The translations under genes and the position numbers were made by a program. Of a stretch of 64,000 bases of DNA, positions 41,889 through 53,300 are shown piece by piece (the first letter of the stretch is position 1; the number at the start of each line of letters is the position of its first letter). Origin of the DNA: Lobosporangium transversale (taxonomy: Eukaryota > Mortierellomycota > Mortierellomycetes > Mortierellales > Mortierellaceae); assembly GCF_002105155.1 (NCBI RefSeq), contig NW_019029013.1, forward strand, positions 1 through 64,000, written 5' to 3'. Below the pieces are notes generated by a model. That model did no database searches. It saw only the letters and a program-made list of their open reading frames with translations, and was not told the origin of the DNA.

Positions 41889-42840
41889 GTGTACTGTGAA
41901 ATATGCAACACCCTGAACATTCGCGAAGCCATAGCCACTGCTTTTAATCAGGCTCTCTCTACTGCCAAAGCCAACGAAGCCGCTGAGAATGACCTAGCCA
42001 GAACCCTTGCCACAATCCTTGAGCCACGGAAGCCTACGCCTTATGAAGGAGCTATTAACGCTGTTGCTGCAATAAACTTTGTCGACAGCCTGGAGGAGCA
42101 TTATACCATTGTCACTCTCACACCATCCAAATGGGTTCGATACGCTGTCCTTAGTCTCAATCGCGAAGCCAAGGCATGGTGGAGAGACTCCGGGTTGAAT
42201 CTCGATACACCTTGGGTTGACTTCCGTAAAGCGTTCCTCCGTCAGTTCACCCCTCCAGACTCTGCGAATGCAGCTCGCCGTGAGTTGGATAAACTTCGCC
42301 AAGGAAGGATGAGTGTGGCAGCGTATACGAGCAAGTTTAGAAGCCACCTACGTCTGGCTACAAATCTCGACAAAGACTCTGCTTTGCAAAAATACATGCT
42401 AGGCCTCGAGCCCGAAACAAGCAAGCAGGTAAGACTTAGACAGCCAGAGACGTTGGACGATGCCATTGAGCAGGCGACCATTATCCATAACATTCTACCT
42501 CCCGTCGATGCCACTCCTGTGTCCGCTGCCCCGAACGCCTTATCACCCATCATGAGAATAATTCTGGCCGTACACCAATGGAGCTTGATAACATGAGAGT
42601 GTTGGTTGCCAACCTTTACACCTCTTTCCATCAGCAACGACCAAACAGAAACCACTCCAGCCAAGCTCGCTACCCAAGCTCATAACAGCTGAACGAGAAC
42701 GCTGCGTCCGTGAGGGACGTTGTTTCAGATGCCGGAACCGAGGCCATAGAGCCGAACAATGCCAACTTACCTCTGTCTTCAATATAGAAAACAATGACCA
42801 TACGCTTTCTGAGTCGGGAAAAGAGGAGGGCGAGCAGTAA
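41889..42840 (+). pseudogene. Gag fragment with zinc knuckle
   Basis: The frame 41889-42596 has a retrotransposon gag core: KPTPYEGAINAVAAINFVDS, WVRYAVLSLNREAKAWW, FRKAFLRQFTPPDSANAARRE, LRQGRMSVAAYTSKFR, LGLEPETSKQVRL. Past a frameshift near 42560-42680, a CCHC knuckle reads CFRCRNRGHRAEQC. The frame closes at TAA 42838-42840. No intact start: the first codons do not look like gag. Confidence 0.8.
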
Positions 42841-42909
42841 GCCAGGCCAGCCTCGCCCCCTCTAACCTCAGCCTTCAAGCCCTGGATAACTCACAGGCAA
42901 GCAAGGTGG

Positions 42910-44430
42910 ATGGAACTGCTTCAAGAGTATGATTTCGTATTCAAGCACAAACCTGGTAAAGATAACGTCTTTCCTGATGCTCTTTCACGAAGACCTGACC
43001 TCAAGGACTTGGAGGCTACCCCTACTACTTTGAACTCGTTGGATATCAATCTGGACCCTGGCATTCGGAAACAACTGGCCAGTTGCTACCTACACGATCT
43101 AATTCTAGGTCCCCTCGTGCATCAGTACAAGGATGCTTCCACCTCGGATCGTTACTTTGTGGTTGATGGTCTACTCTGGATCAACGCTGGACAAGGCCCT
43201 CGCCTCTGCATACCAAGGACGACGGACTCCGTTCACAACTCTTGCATGACGCTCACGACGCTCCTATATCAGGCCACTTGGGATTCGATAAAACGTACAG
43301 TAGCATGCGGCGAACATATTTTTGACCACGCATGGCGAGAGATATAAAAAAATTCATTGCTTCCTGTGAACAACGCCAGCGTAACAAGCCTTCACTAAAG
43401 CCTCCTGCAGGGCTTTTCCAACCTTTGGCAATCCCAAGTCAACGATGGGATACTGTAACAATGGACTTCATTGTCAAGCTTCCGAAGACAACCAGAGGTT
43501 ATGACGCGATCATAGTCTTTGTGGACAAACTGTCCAAGCAAGTTCATTTCTCCGCTAGCTGAACTACCGACACAGCCTCTGACGTTGCACGACTCTTTTT
43601 CGACAATGTTTTTAGACTGCACGACATGCCTCGGACAATTGTATCAGACCGAGATTCGCGCTTCACTGGCAAGTTATGGACAACGTTGATGAAACTCATG
43701 GGCACCAAACTTAACATGTCTACTGCCTTTCATCTACAATCAGACGGACAAACAGAGCGTGCCAACAGAACACTAGAAGAAATGCTCCGCTCTTACATAT
43801 CGTACAAGCAAAACGACTGGGATCTTTTACTGCCTATGATGCAGTTCGCATACAACAACTCTGTTGATCCTACGACAGGTTTCTCTCCGTTCTTTCTGAA
43901 CTATGGCTACCATCCATTAGTCCCTGGATCTCTTTTAAAGCCGCCTGATACCAATGTTCCAGCTGTCAGTGATTTTGTTCGAACCCAGTCGATGAATTTG
44001 GCGCTAGCTCAGGATGGCATCATCGAAGCGCAGAATAGGCAAAAGGCTCAAGCGGACAAAACTCGTCAGGCTGCTACATTTGCTGTGGGTGACATGGTGC
44101 TCTTAAGCTCGGAAAACATCTCTGGCGCCGGACATAAAAACAGATCGTCGCAGAAACTGGAACCTGAATACATAGGCCCTTACAAGATCATTTCCAAGGT
44201 CAACGAAAACGCCTACAGGTTGGAATTACCACCTGACATGCATCAGCATCCGGTTTTTAATGCCGATCTGCTTCGCCCTACATTGAGTTATCTCGTGAAT
44301 TCGGCGGCCGCTCACCACTACGCCCTGCCCCTGAGCTTGTAGAAGGAGAGGAGGAGTATGAAGTCGACAAAATCATTGACTTCAAAATGTTTGGCAAGAC
44401 CTCTAAGCAGCTCGTTCTTTGGAAGGGCTA
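42910..44430 (+). pseudogene. RNase H end, integrase and chromodomain start
   Basis: LLQEYDFVFKHKPGKDNVFPDALSRRPDL is the C-terminal edge of RNase H. Integrase follows with lesions: a frameshift near 43230-43345, then DIKKFIASCEQ, WDTVTMDFIVKLP, a TGA at 43561, VSDRDSRFTGKLW, SDGQTERANRTLEEMLRSYI (catalytic Glu region), IGPYKI and HPVFNADLLRP. After another shift near 44300, the chromodomain start (EEYEVDKIIDFK..LVLWKGY) is cut at 44432. Clearly non-functional. Confidence 0.85.
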
Positions 44431-44432
44431 TC

Positions 44433-44630
44433 TGCAAAAGTCAAATAGTATTCTAGGGGATCTAAGGTTGTAACAAAGGTGTCTTTTATTCAGGGAATTT
44501 CTGCTGCAGGACTAGATAGAAAAGTGAGTCTATTTATACCAGCTAACGTCCTGCTGCAAGGAATGCTCTAGAAAATTGGGCGAAATGCTGTGTCGTACAG
44601 TACAAAATCATAATAGCAATTTCGCTTGCA
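44433..44630 (-). repeat. LTR (198 bp), inverted orientation
   Basis: Reverse complement begins TGCAAGCGAAATTGC and ends CTTTTGCA; same family as 41286-41470 but with a 13-base insertion (GTATAAATAG region) that may be its TATA box. It breaks the chromodomain of the decayed element, so it is a later solo LTR or the edge of a rearrangement. No clear target duplication. Confidence 0.8.
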
Positions 44631-44827
44631 TGCCTGCTGATGTTAATTTCAAATATTGGAAGAGATAAATCCATTGCAGACGACTTTAATTGAACGGGGT
44701 AGTGTAAGCTGTAGATTAGCCCTGTTGCTACGATCAACTGAAATTATAAACACCTCCTATTTATTTCTTTATGTTGCGATGGGCCGTAAGCTTAAGGGAC
44801 AACTATAGTTATAAACACTTAGAATAG
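44631..44827. other. Spacer between the inverted LTR and the zinc-finger gene
   Basis: About 200 bases with no recognisable feature except AATAAAC near 44835, which resembles Gypsy LTR poly(A) regions. The tail of the zinc-finger reading frame overlaps that sequence. Confidence 0.35.
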
Positions 44828-47391
44828 TTAAGAAATAAACAACTTCTTGATTTCTTTAACTTTCGTCATGTTGGCTTTTGGTAATTTTTGGGTCAAGAAA
44901 GTAGCAAGGCTCTCCAGTACAGTGTTGAGCTCAGAGTTTTCAATGATTGGGATTGATTGTACACCAGGTGTGAAGAGTGCATGGATACTTTGTATTAACC
45001 TAAGAACCTCACTGGAGGGCTTGCAATGGGGGAGTGCACGCTTCACATCATCCAGTCTGAGAACAGCACATTCTCCATCGACAATCACCGATTTTCCGAC
45101 TCCATTAAGAATTATACCAGCTGCAAAGCTCGAACCCTTAACATTGCTGTGGTTCGCAAAAGTAAAAACAGTAATTGGCTGGAACAATGTGGAATCAGTG
45201 AGTGGTCCAGAACGCCTTGACAATTGGTAAGTGTCCATCAGGTGAAACTTTGTCCTCACTTGTCGTAGTTGCTCGGTTCCCATCTGTCTGGTGATTTTTT
45301 CGCAAGTCAAGTTTTCCATCTTTTCAACTTGTTGTAGGCGCTCTTTGTCAAGGAAGATCCTGATGTACTTCGATTCGCTCTCAGAAATGTTGAAATTTTG
45401 TGTGATTCCGCCAGCTGAAATTGACTCTACACACTTGATGTCGAGACGCAAACAACTGGTGACTAAGATATCACACTTGAATGTCCCAATTACGAGGTGC
45501 TTCCCACCACTCCTTTCCATTGTAATTGGACGAACGCCAAAGTAATGGTCCTCACCGGTTGTCTTTGGCATGGATGTTTCTTTGGGAACATCCTTCACTA
45601 TCCCTGTTTGTTCATGATGAGAATCATGGAGTCTTCCTCTTCCATAGACCTCCACCTCGTTAATGAGGAGGAGTGTTTCACTCCTTGAGTTAAGGAGTAG
45701 TGTCCCTGATAACAAATGACTTGCAATATGGCAGGCCTGAGGTGTTCGCTCCCATGAAAGGTTTAATTGCTCACTCGTTGAATCTGTCAATTCCGTGAAG
45801 GACCTTTTATTGATAGCTTCCGCAAATGGCGAGTGGCGGAGAATTCCCTCGATCGATGGAGGAACTGCATCGGATCGTTCGTTCTCCTGAATTTTCCATG
45901 GAGGCAGGTATCCAGAGGCATGGACAGATTTATTGACTAAAGCAAGGACAGATGCTGTTGGGAGTGAATGATAAACTGTTTCTGAAACAAGAGCATCAAA
46001 CTCACATCCAGAGATGGATATCCCCATTGGAAATTGTCCCATTCTGTCAGAATAATACAGCATCTTTTGCTTTTCCTGTTCTGATGATGACTCCAGTCCA
46101 CATGCGTGTATCAGAGCTTCGTTAAATGGACGCCAACTCTGAGGTGGCCGAGCCGACTGAAAGGATGGGACAGGGTGGGCGTCTGAATCTCTTTTGGCTT
46201 CATACTGCGTGTAACACGATTGGGACCCGAACAAATGCTTTCGGAAGCCAGATTTCGTCTCGAATGAGGCTTTACACTCCTTGCAGTAAAATTGACCATC
46301 ACCGCTTCTTCTTATAACCAGACACCTCTTTCCCAAGGCAACAACGCCATCAACGGTATGACAATCACCGATATGGACAGTGAGCTTTCGGATAGACTCA
46401 AATGTTCGTATCTTCGAACAATAATCACACACGATCTTCTCGATCTCCTTATCATCAACGACATCATCTTCAGATCCAACATCATTACTCTCTGAAAGTA
46501 CTGTAATTGAGTCATCGTTTCTCCGTTTCTTTGAGCAACGCCTAAAGGGAAAGAAAAGACTGAATATTAGTGCGTGGACAAGCAAAAAAAAAAAAAAAAA
46601 AAAAATCCTGAGTGGACAAGACAAGCAAAATAAAAAATTAATCTTGCATGGACAAACGAAATAAAAAATTAATCTTGCATGGACAAACAAAATAAAAATT
46701 ATTCTTGCATGGACAAGCAAAATAAAAAATTAATCTTGTATGGACAAACAAAATAAAAAATTAATCTTGCATGGACAAACAAAATAAAAAATTAATCTTG
46801 CATGGACAAGCAAATAAAAATTAATCTTGCATGGACAAGCAAATAAAAATTAATCTTGCATGGACAAGCAAAATAAAAATTAATCTTGTATGGACAAACA
46901 AAATAAAAAATTAATCTTGCATGGACAAACGAAATAAAAATTAATCTTGCATGGACAAGCAAAATAAAAATTAATCTTGCTTGGACAAGCAAAATAAAAA
47001 ATTAATCTTGTATGGACAAACAAAATAAAAAATTATTCTTGCATGGACAAACGAAATAAAAAATTAATCTTGCATGGACAAACAAAATAAAAATTATTCT
47101 TGTATGGACAAGCAAAATAAAAAATTAATCTTGCATGGACAAACAAAATAAAAATTATTCTTGTATGGACAAGCAAAATAAAAAATTAATCTTGCATGGA
47201 CAAACAAAATAAAAAATTATTCTTGCATGGACAAACGAAATAAAAAATTATTCTTGCATGGACAAGCAAATAAAAATTATTCTTGCATGGACAAGTAAAA
47301 TAAAAATTATTCTTGCGTGGACAAGCAAAATAAAAAATCCTGCGTGGACAAGCAAATAACAAAGGAGGACTTCTTACATTAAACTAGCCAT
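44828..47391 (-). CDS. Two-zinc-finger protein of unknown function; intron is a minisatellite
   Basis: Two exons: 47378-47391 (14 nt, ATG at 47389-47391) and 44828-46541; intron GTAAGA..CCTTTAG, AT+G restores Met, 575 residues beginning MASLMRCSKKRRNDDS. Two C2H2-like fingers: VCDYCSKIRTFESIRKLTVHIGDCH (about 40-66) and FYCKECKASFETKSGFRKHLFGSQSC (about 85-112). The remaining 460 residues have no motif I know; patches include YYSDRMGQFPMGISISGCEFD and FAAGIILNGVGKSVIVDGECAVLRLDD. A longer single-exon reading into the repeat is rejected (see rejected items). It lies in a mobile-element region, so it could be a captured or element-encoded gene, but its long intact frame suggests it is or recently was functional. 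Confidence 0.65.
46573..47352. repeat. Minisatellite, about 26 units of 28-31 bp
   Basis: Units built on TTGCATGGACAAGCAAAATAAAAAATTAATC with small length and base changes (GCAT/GTAT/GCGT; AAGC/AAAC/AACG; ATTAAT/ATTATT). It fills nearly all of the intron of the zinc-finger gene (46542-47377). On the minus strand it can be read as a repeated short peptide, which is an artefact. Confidence 0.95.
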
Positions 47392-47896
47392 GTCTTAGAC
47401 TGCCGCAACAAGGGGACAACAGTTGTTGCAGAGAAAGCTGAAAATAAAAAGACAGTGGGCAGATTCGAAAATAACAAAAAAATAATAACAATAATATGTG
47501 GGCTAGTGGGCAACAGCTGTAGAAGAGAGTGACAACTGCCGAGAGAGAGAAAAAAAAAAGAGATGGCAGCTAAAATAAGGTAACGCCTGTTGCAGAGAGA
47601 GAAAAAAAAAAGAGACGAGAGGATACACCTGTTGAAGGTAAGGTAACAGCTGCCGCGAAGATAAAACGTGTTGAAGAAATAAGGAATAGAAAAGTGGTGA
47701 GCTGTGGAACAGTGACAAAAAGAAGCACAAACCAAATTTTTTCTCTGGGAGGCGCAGACAATAAACAACGTGAGAAAAAAATGAAATGAAGGACAAACTC
47801 TCAGTTCTGATCTCGGCAGGATGTTTATCCGCAGTAAGTACATGTACACCATGTTCTGCATCTCGTACGTTTACACCAGACCACTGTTGGAAGAAG

Positions 47897-48480
47897 CTGC
47901 TCTGCTGCGATGAAAAAATTTGTTTTTACTCTCGACCGGCCACTTTGAACTGTGACATCTCCTCAAATACTGGGACCTGAGGCCTGGGGCCTAGATCATT
48001 CGAAAGAGGATACTCGGGGCTATCGATCAGTCAAATTCCAAAAAATCGGACACGACGCCCTAAGTGCAAGATCTCTCCAAGTGCAAACCATGATAAGAAC
48101 CGGCTGCTAAGATCATCAAGCACTTAGAGAAAGTAGCTTTACTGAGATGAAAAAAAAAAATTATTGTTTTTACTCTCGACCGGGCACTTTAAGCTTCCAT
48201 AGCTCCTCAAATACTGGGAACTGAGGCCTGGGGTCTGGATCATTCGAAAGAGAATACCCAGAGCTACCGATCCGCCAAATTTCGAAAAATCCGACACGAC
48301 AACCCCCCTTTGCCATTAAATACATCGCTAGAAAAAATCTGAAACAAAAATTTCATCATGTCACCTCTGTATCACATTAATTTACTCATTCAAGATTGGG
48401 ACCTGGGGCCTGAGATTTCAAGCACTTTAAGGGAATACAGAGTTCTCACAGTTAGTGAAAATGCGAAACTGAGTCAATGG
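47897..48480. repeat. Three diverged direct repeats, period about 235 bp
   Basis: Unit 1 (about 47897-48060) and unit 2 (about 48132-48300) share TTTTTACTCTCGACCGG, CTCCTCAAATACTGGGA, CTGAGGCCTGGGG, GGATCATTCGAAAGAG and GACACGAC, in the same order. A weaker third unit (about 48340-48480) keeps GGGACCTGGGGCCTGAG. No coding frame crosses all three. Origin unknown. Confidence 0.75.
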
Positions 48481-50069
48481 TTCATTCCAATGTAAATTTC
48501 TTTTTTTCATTTCTAGAAACCGTATATGCATACAACTCTCATACTTTGCTTTAATAAGCTCTCGTCTACGTCATAGGTTGTGACATTGGCTTGTCTCATT
48601 TGGAAAGCTAATGACTTTTTTGTTCATTGTATCGTTTATTTATTGGCGGATGTAATATAACAGCGATAATATTCGCTGCCGTAGTATCGACTTGAAAGGA
48701 GGGCAATCTGAGTTGATTCAATCTACCGCACCATGGAGCTTGACTAACTTGATCTTTTCCTGTACAGCTCGGCAAGACTTGATTTGTCACATCGTTTGCT
48801 TTCTCGTCTTCTTGCGTTCCCTTAATATATCTGGGTTGGTAAACACTGCTAATAGAGTTTGCTGGGCCTGTTGAAACCAGAGGGAACCACAGCAACATAT
48901 CATACCCAAGGTGATACAAATATCTCTGTTGGAGTGAATGGTGAACTGTGTGTGGTTCAAATGTAGTGGACATAAACGGCGAAAGAATGCATCGAAGGCA
49001 TGCAAACGGTTATGAGAGCAAGGAAGAAGGGGTTGGTATGCCTGTTCAAGTCCTTGGCAACAGAGCATGAGTAGCAGTTATGATCACAAGTTGATTTCGG
49101 TGAGTCAGCATAACAATGGTATAGTTTCAAGACCCTATCATCCACGCACAGCATTGCATTATTGTTGTGTTCAGACCTGGCACCAATCATGCGAGGTATT
49201 TCTTTTTCTAAGGGTTCCTTGTGTAAAACGGCCAGACAAAAAGCTTAAAAGACATACAGACACAACGGTGAAAAAATGAATGTGAGCAAACAGTTGCTAT
49301 GCTTATTTGTTGTCTGCACATGCCTTCTTTCATCGCAGGCTTTTTTTTATTGTTTCGAAAATATTTGGCAAATATTGTTTCCTTTTTTGTTCGTCAATCA
49401 CTGTGTGCACGAACATGCACCAGGTTATTGAAGTGTCTCTTTGGTTTCTGTACATGGATAAACACATTTTGCATCGCGGCGTTTTTTTTTTGTTTTCTGC
49501 AATTCCAAAACATATGCGTTTTCCATTAGTGCCTCCAGAAGAAATAAACAAACTTTATTTTGGCGGCCACTCCACAATCATGCCATGGTTATAATAATCC
49601 CTTGGAAAGGATCAAACGCGTCGGTATTAATCTCGCTTCTGTAATTCTAGATGCATATATTTTGGCGATTGGTATCAACTATCAAATTCAGACCTACACA
49701 CACCAAACGACCGCTAAAAACCACCACTCTCGCTTCTGCTCTCCCTCCATCCACAAGGCGCTGCACAATATCACCATTAACAAGGCACCGTGCACTAAGA
49801 AAGGGTGCTTAGATAGCTTTTACTCCAAGCAATAAGCGCATGCAACTACATCACTCCTATCTCCGCCATTGATGCCGAAGCCTGAGAGCTAACGAATATC
49901 TCTGCTTTAACGCAATAGTGCTGGAGCTGTTGGAGCAAAGAGCGACATCTGAACCCATTCTCTGATAAAAAAGACTTTTTTTTCTCTTGTTGTTACCTTT
50001 GACAAGGATGTAATTACTTGTTCCAAAAAACTATATGAGACAATGTTAAAATTCATCATCAATCCAGGA

Positions 50070-50078
50070 TATAAAAAG
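50070..50078 (+). promoter_or_regulatory. Candidate TATA box of the XPG-TnpB gene
   Basis: TATAAAAAG, 233 bases before the ATG at 50311, followed by a pyrimidine-rich stretch. Position is plausible if the leader is about 200 bases or carries an intron. Confidence 0.35.
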
Positions 50079-50310
50079 AGATCATTGTCTTACTCCTTTC
50101 CCGCTCGCTCACTCCAAAGTCCCATCCCTTTTACCACTGCTACTTGTTCCTGTATCTTTTTCTCAATATTCTTTATCTATTCACTATGGATCTTTAAACC
50201 ATAAAAAGCTCATTCATTTATACCTTTGTCGTTCTTTTTTTTTTCTTTTTCATTTCTTTTCATCACCGCCATTTTTCCTTTTTCCTTTCTCTTTCGCTTA
50301 GATATTGACC

Positions 50311-53300
50311 ATGGGGCTGAAGTCCTTCTTCAAACTGGTTGCGGATCGTGGGATTTTACCTTCGGAGACTGACGTGGGCACTTTCTTGGCGGCAAATCCT
50401 GACCATTCTGTTCATGTAGATCTTCTCAGTACGTTTTATTACGACATCCACCGTAGAGTCGTCCATGCTAAGATGAAAAACAAACCCAACGTTGATGTAG
50501 GAAGGTCCCTGGCTCTCGAGATAAAGGATCCTTTCATAACGGACAATCTGACTATACATATTGATGGGAGACCTTGTACTGAGAAAGAAACAGCAAGGAC
50601 AGAACGGCAAGCCATAAGACAAAAAAATATGGACGTTTTGGAGAACGATATGAGCACTTTCGAGAGAAATTCTCGGAGTGGGGTATGGATTCGCCCTCAA
50701 GTCATGAGGCGCATCCAGAAGGGTCTTTGAGATGTCCACACCCTGAGCGTCCAGGACAAGAATCAGCTGGCAACAGGCCTTGGCTCTGTCTTCGATGGCT
50801 GTCTGTGTGCAGATGAAGCGGATCCATGCATAGGGCGCCATAATGAGGAGAATGATAGGATCGTGATATCCCAAGACTCTAATTTTTTTGCGTACGAACG
50901 AGTCTGCATCCTAGTGCGACCCTTCCACACCGTAGACGGAGGTTTGGGGTTTACGATGTAGACAACGTTATCCAATCACTAAGACTGCCATCACACGAAC
51001 ATCTGGTGCTATTCTGTGCCATCGCAGGCAATGACTACTCAAGGAATCTCGAGATGTTGGGCCCGATTAATAACCTTCGATTAATTCGAAAGGTTGCACG
51101 GAGCAAGCACTACAATAGAATGCTTCGAGACTACCTAAGGGAAGCTAGTAAGGTGTTGGGAAGGGATGCAGCCTCTAAAGAAGGCCGTTTCAGAGTAGCT
51201 TTCCGCGTTTTTACTTCCGGCCATCAAACGTCTGCCCAAGCGTTATCATCGAACAATGAGTTCGATAACTTCAAGCAGCGTCTACTCAATGGAAAGGATC
51301 TTCGCCATAGAATGGCTCAGCAAAGGCGAGCGCAGCGCCGCAGAACGTAAGAAAGCTCAAGCTATAGTTTTTGTCTTGAAACCAAACGTCCCCAATACTA
51401 ATCGTTAGTCCCTTTCTCGGATATTGTAGAGACGCACTATCATTCTATATAGCGGAAGGGTCACATAGAAACCAGCTGCGGCCCATCTTTTCTGACAAGC
51501 CGAGTATATCGAATCGGCGCACAGTTGCTATCAGTAACTGCCGTAAGCACGATAGGCCGGGCCTTAAGCATCCACCACGTCGGAGAAAGGTAAAAAAGAA
51601 GCAACAGAAAAAACAAAAGCGGAAGCACAAAGACAAGAAGCCTCACAGGGCTAAAAAAGAAGGTGCACCAATTAGGAACTTGAAGGATGCTACGAAGGTT
51701 GATCACAGCTACAGCAGTAAGCACCTTATCAAGGCCTTAACAATTGGGTCCCTCAAGGCTTCCATGGCAAGGAAAGGCAGACTGGACGCAGATGAAAGGG
51801 ATAATATTGCAAGCCAGATTCGAGGGGCAGTTGTTGTCTTCAACCGACTACGCCGCTATGCATACTGGACGATTGCCTTGGACATTGAGAGGATCATGCG
51901 GCTACCAGGGGCAGCAAGGTCGAGGAAAAAGGCACTGGACGAGGTCTTGGATAGCACTGACTGTTCCTTCCGTCTCGCCACCCTTCTTTTAAGTGGTCAA
52001 GGTGGCCCCAATTCAGCTTACGCGAGGGCAAAAAACCAAGGAAGGGCGGTAGAAACGCCTCACTATCTCCTCGCTTATGAACATTTCAAGACCACCACTG
52101 AACTTTCCCCAATAAAGGAAATAGACATCACATTGGGGGACGTGCAAGGCTTTGATCCCAAAAAGCACTACAGGAACGCAATTGTATAACCTTGTGTAGG
52201 TATTTTCATGCATATTCTGCAATCAAATCTCTCTATTTAGACTCTTTTATTTTTTTATTTTTATTTTTTTTTCTAGTTTGATGTCGAGAAAACAAACGAG
52301 CGACATTGAGTTTTTTTGCGGGAGAATAAAAAAGTGAAAAAATACTCAGACTTTCCTACGTCCCCCTGCTCACCCGGGTATGTGTATCTGTCTGAACACG
52401 CCCTAGTTGACATCCTTTGGGCGAACGAAGATACCAAGCAGCTGCTGGAGCGTATTCTGCCTCCCAATAATCCCTCCAAGACTGCAATGTTTGAGTGTGT
52501 ACATACAGGGAATAAAAGGGGTTTTGATACAGGCTCTCTTTTGTGACATTGGTTCATGGATATCGAGATAAAGTATCCCTGCAGTCACAGGACAAAGATA
52601 TAACTCGGTTCAAACTCAAAGGAACGATTTCTACCAACGGTCTAGTCCTGAATCTACTTGCCTATGACACAACCCAGACGAAGAGACAGCAGCAGTCTGA
52701 CGTAGATGAAGAAGACGCCAGCCAAGAACTGGAGCTTTCTCAGGGATTTCTCAACACGATGTGTTCAAAGGCAGCCGGTGAAGTCCTGGCAGATGAAGAC
52801 TACGTAAACACAAACTGGAAGAGGAGCTCCAAACTGCTTGAAAATGTTGAGCTCACATTCAACGAGCCAGAGCGATGCCCATCCGCAAACACCACAACTA
52901 TCGTCGGATGCGATCCTGGTATGGTTAACGCCCTTACGTTTTCCTCGCTGGACCCTCACAACCCTAATTTGCGGCAAACGGTAAAGGTGAGGAGCAGGTT
53001 CTTGTACCTCCCCGTCCTCCGCTTCAATCACCTGTTGAACAAAAGGAAGCGTGAAAAAGGAATGATTGAGGTTGAGAGCGCCATCCCTGTGTTTGGAAGG
53101 GATACGTACAATAAGTACTTTCAATGGATGAACGAGGAGTCCCAGACACAGACAGGATCAAAGAATTTGGATGTGCTTCAAGAGTTCTACGAGTCCAGTT
53201 GGCACCTGAAAAAAAAATGGGACCTATGAAAGGCTCAACGAGTTACGTTCAACTACGTGGTGCAGCGAGTGTTGAAGATGCTCGGGGAAAAAGGAGTGCT

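Larger units (their letters stand above)
41286..44432 (+). mobile_element. Decayed Ty3/Gypsy element with internal deletion
   Basis: 5' LTR at 41286-41470, then a primer-binding site, gag (41889-42596), zinc knuckle (near 42715-42757), a short RNase H end (42910-43010), integrase (43100-44280) and the beginning of a chromodomain that stops at 44432 where an LTR of the same family begins in the opposite orientation. Protease, reverse transcriptase and most of RNase H are missing. There are several frameshifts and stops. No matching target duplication was found at the outer ends. Confidence 0.85.
47392..50310. other. Region without a supported gene; repeat block at its left
   Basis: Upstream of the zinc-finger gene and upstream of the XPG/TnpB gene. 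47897-48480 holds a diverged repeat (next entry). The interval 48600-49840 has several 60-120-codon frames on both strands with no family features or splice context; they may be relics. At the right edge, TATAAAAAG (50070-50078) and pyrimidine-rich TCTTACTCC..CTTTTTC precede the 50311 start. Confidence 0.45.

Noticed and set aside
46542-46720. 630-codon single-exon reading of the zinc-finger gene starting in the minisatellite
   Set aside because: Its first 60 residues are the repeat translated (VHARLIF..CPCKINF). A consensus intron with a strong acceptor removes it and gives a sensible start.
46573-47352. CRISPR-like array
   Set aside because: Units are contiguous with no unique spacers, in a eukaryotic intron; it is a minisatellite.
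48608-49190. Overlapping minus-strand frames of 77-121 codons
   Set aside because: No recognisable domain; frames contradict each other; could be an old relic but cannot be supported.
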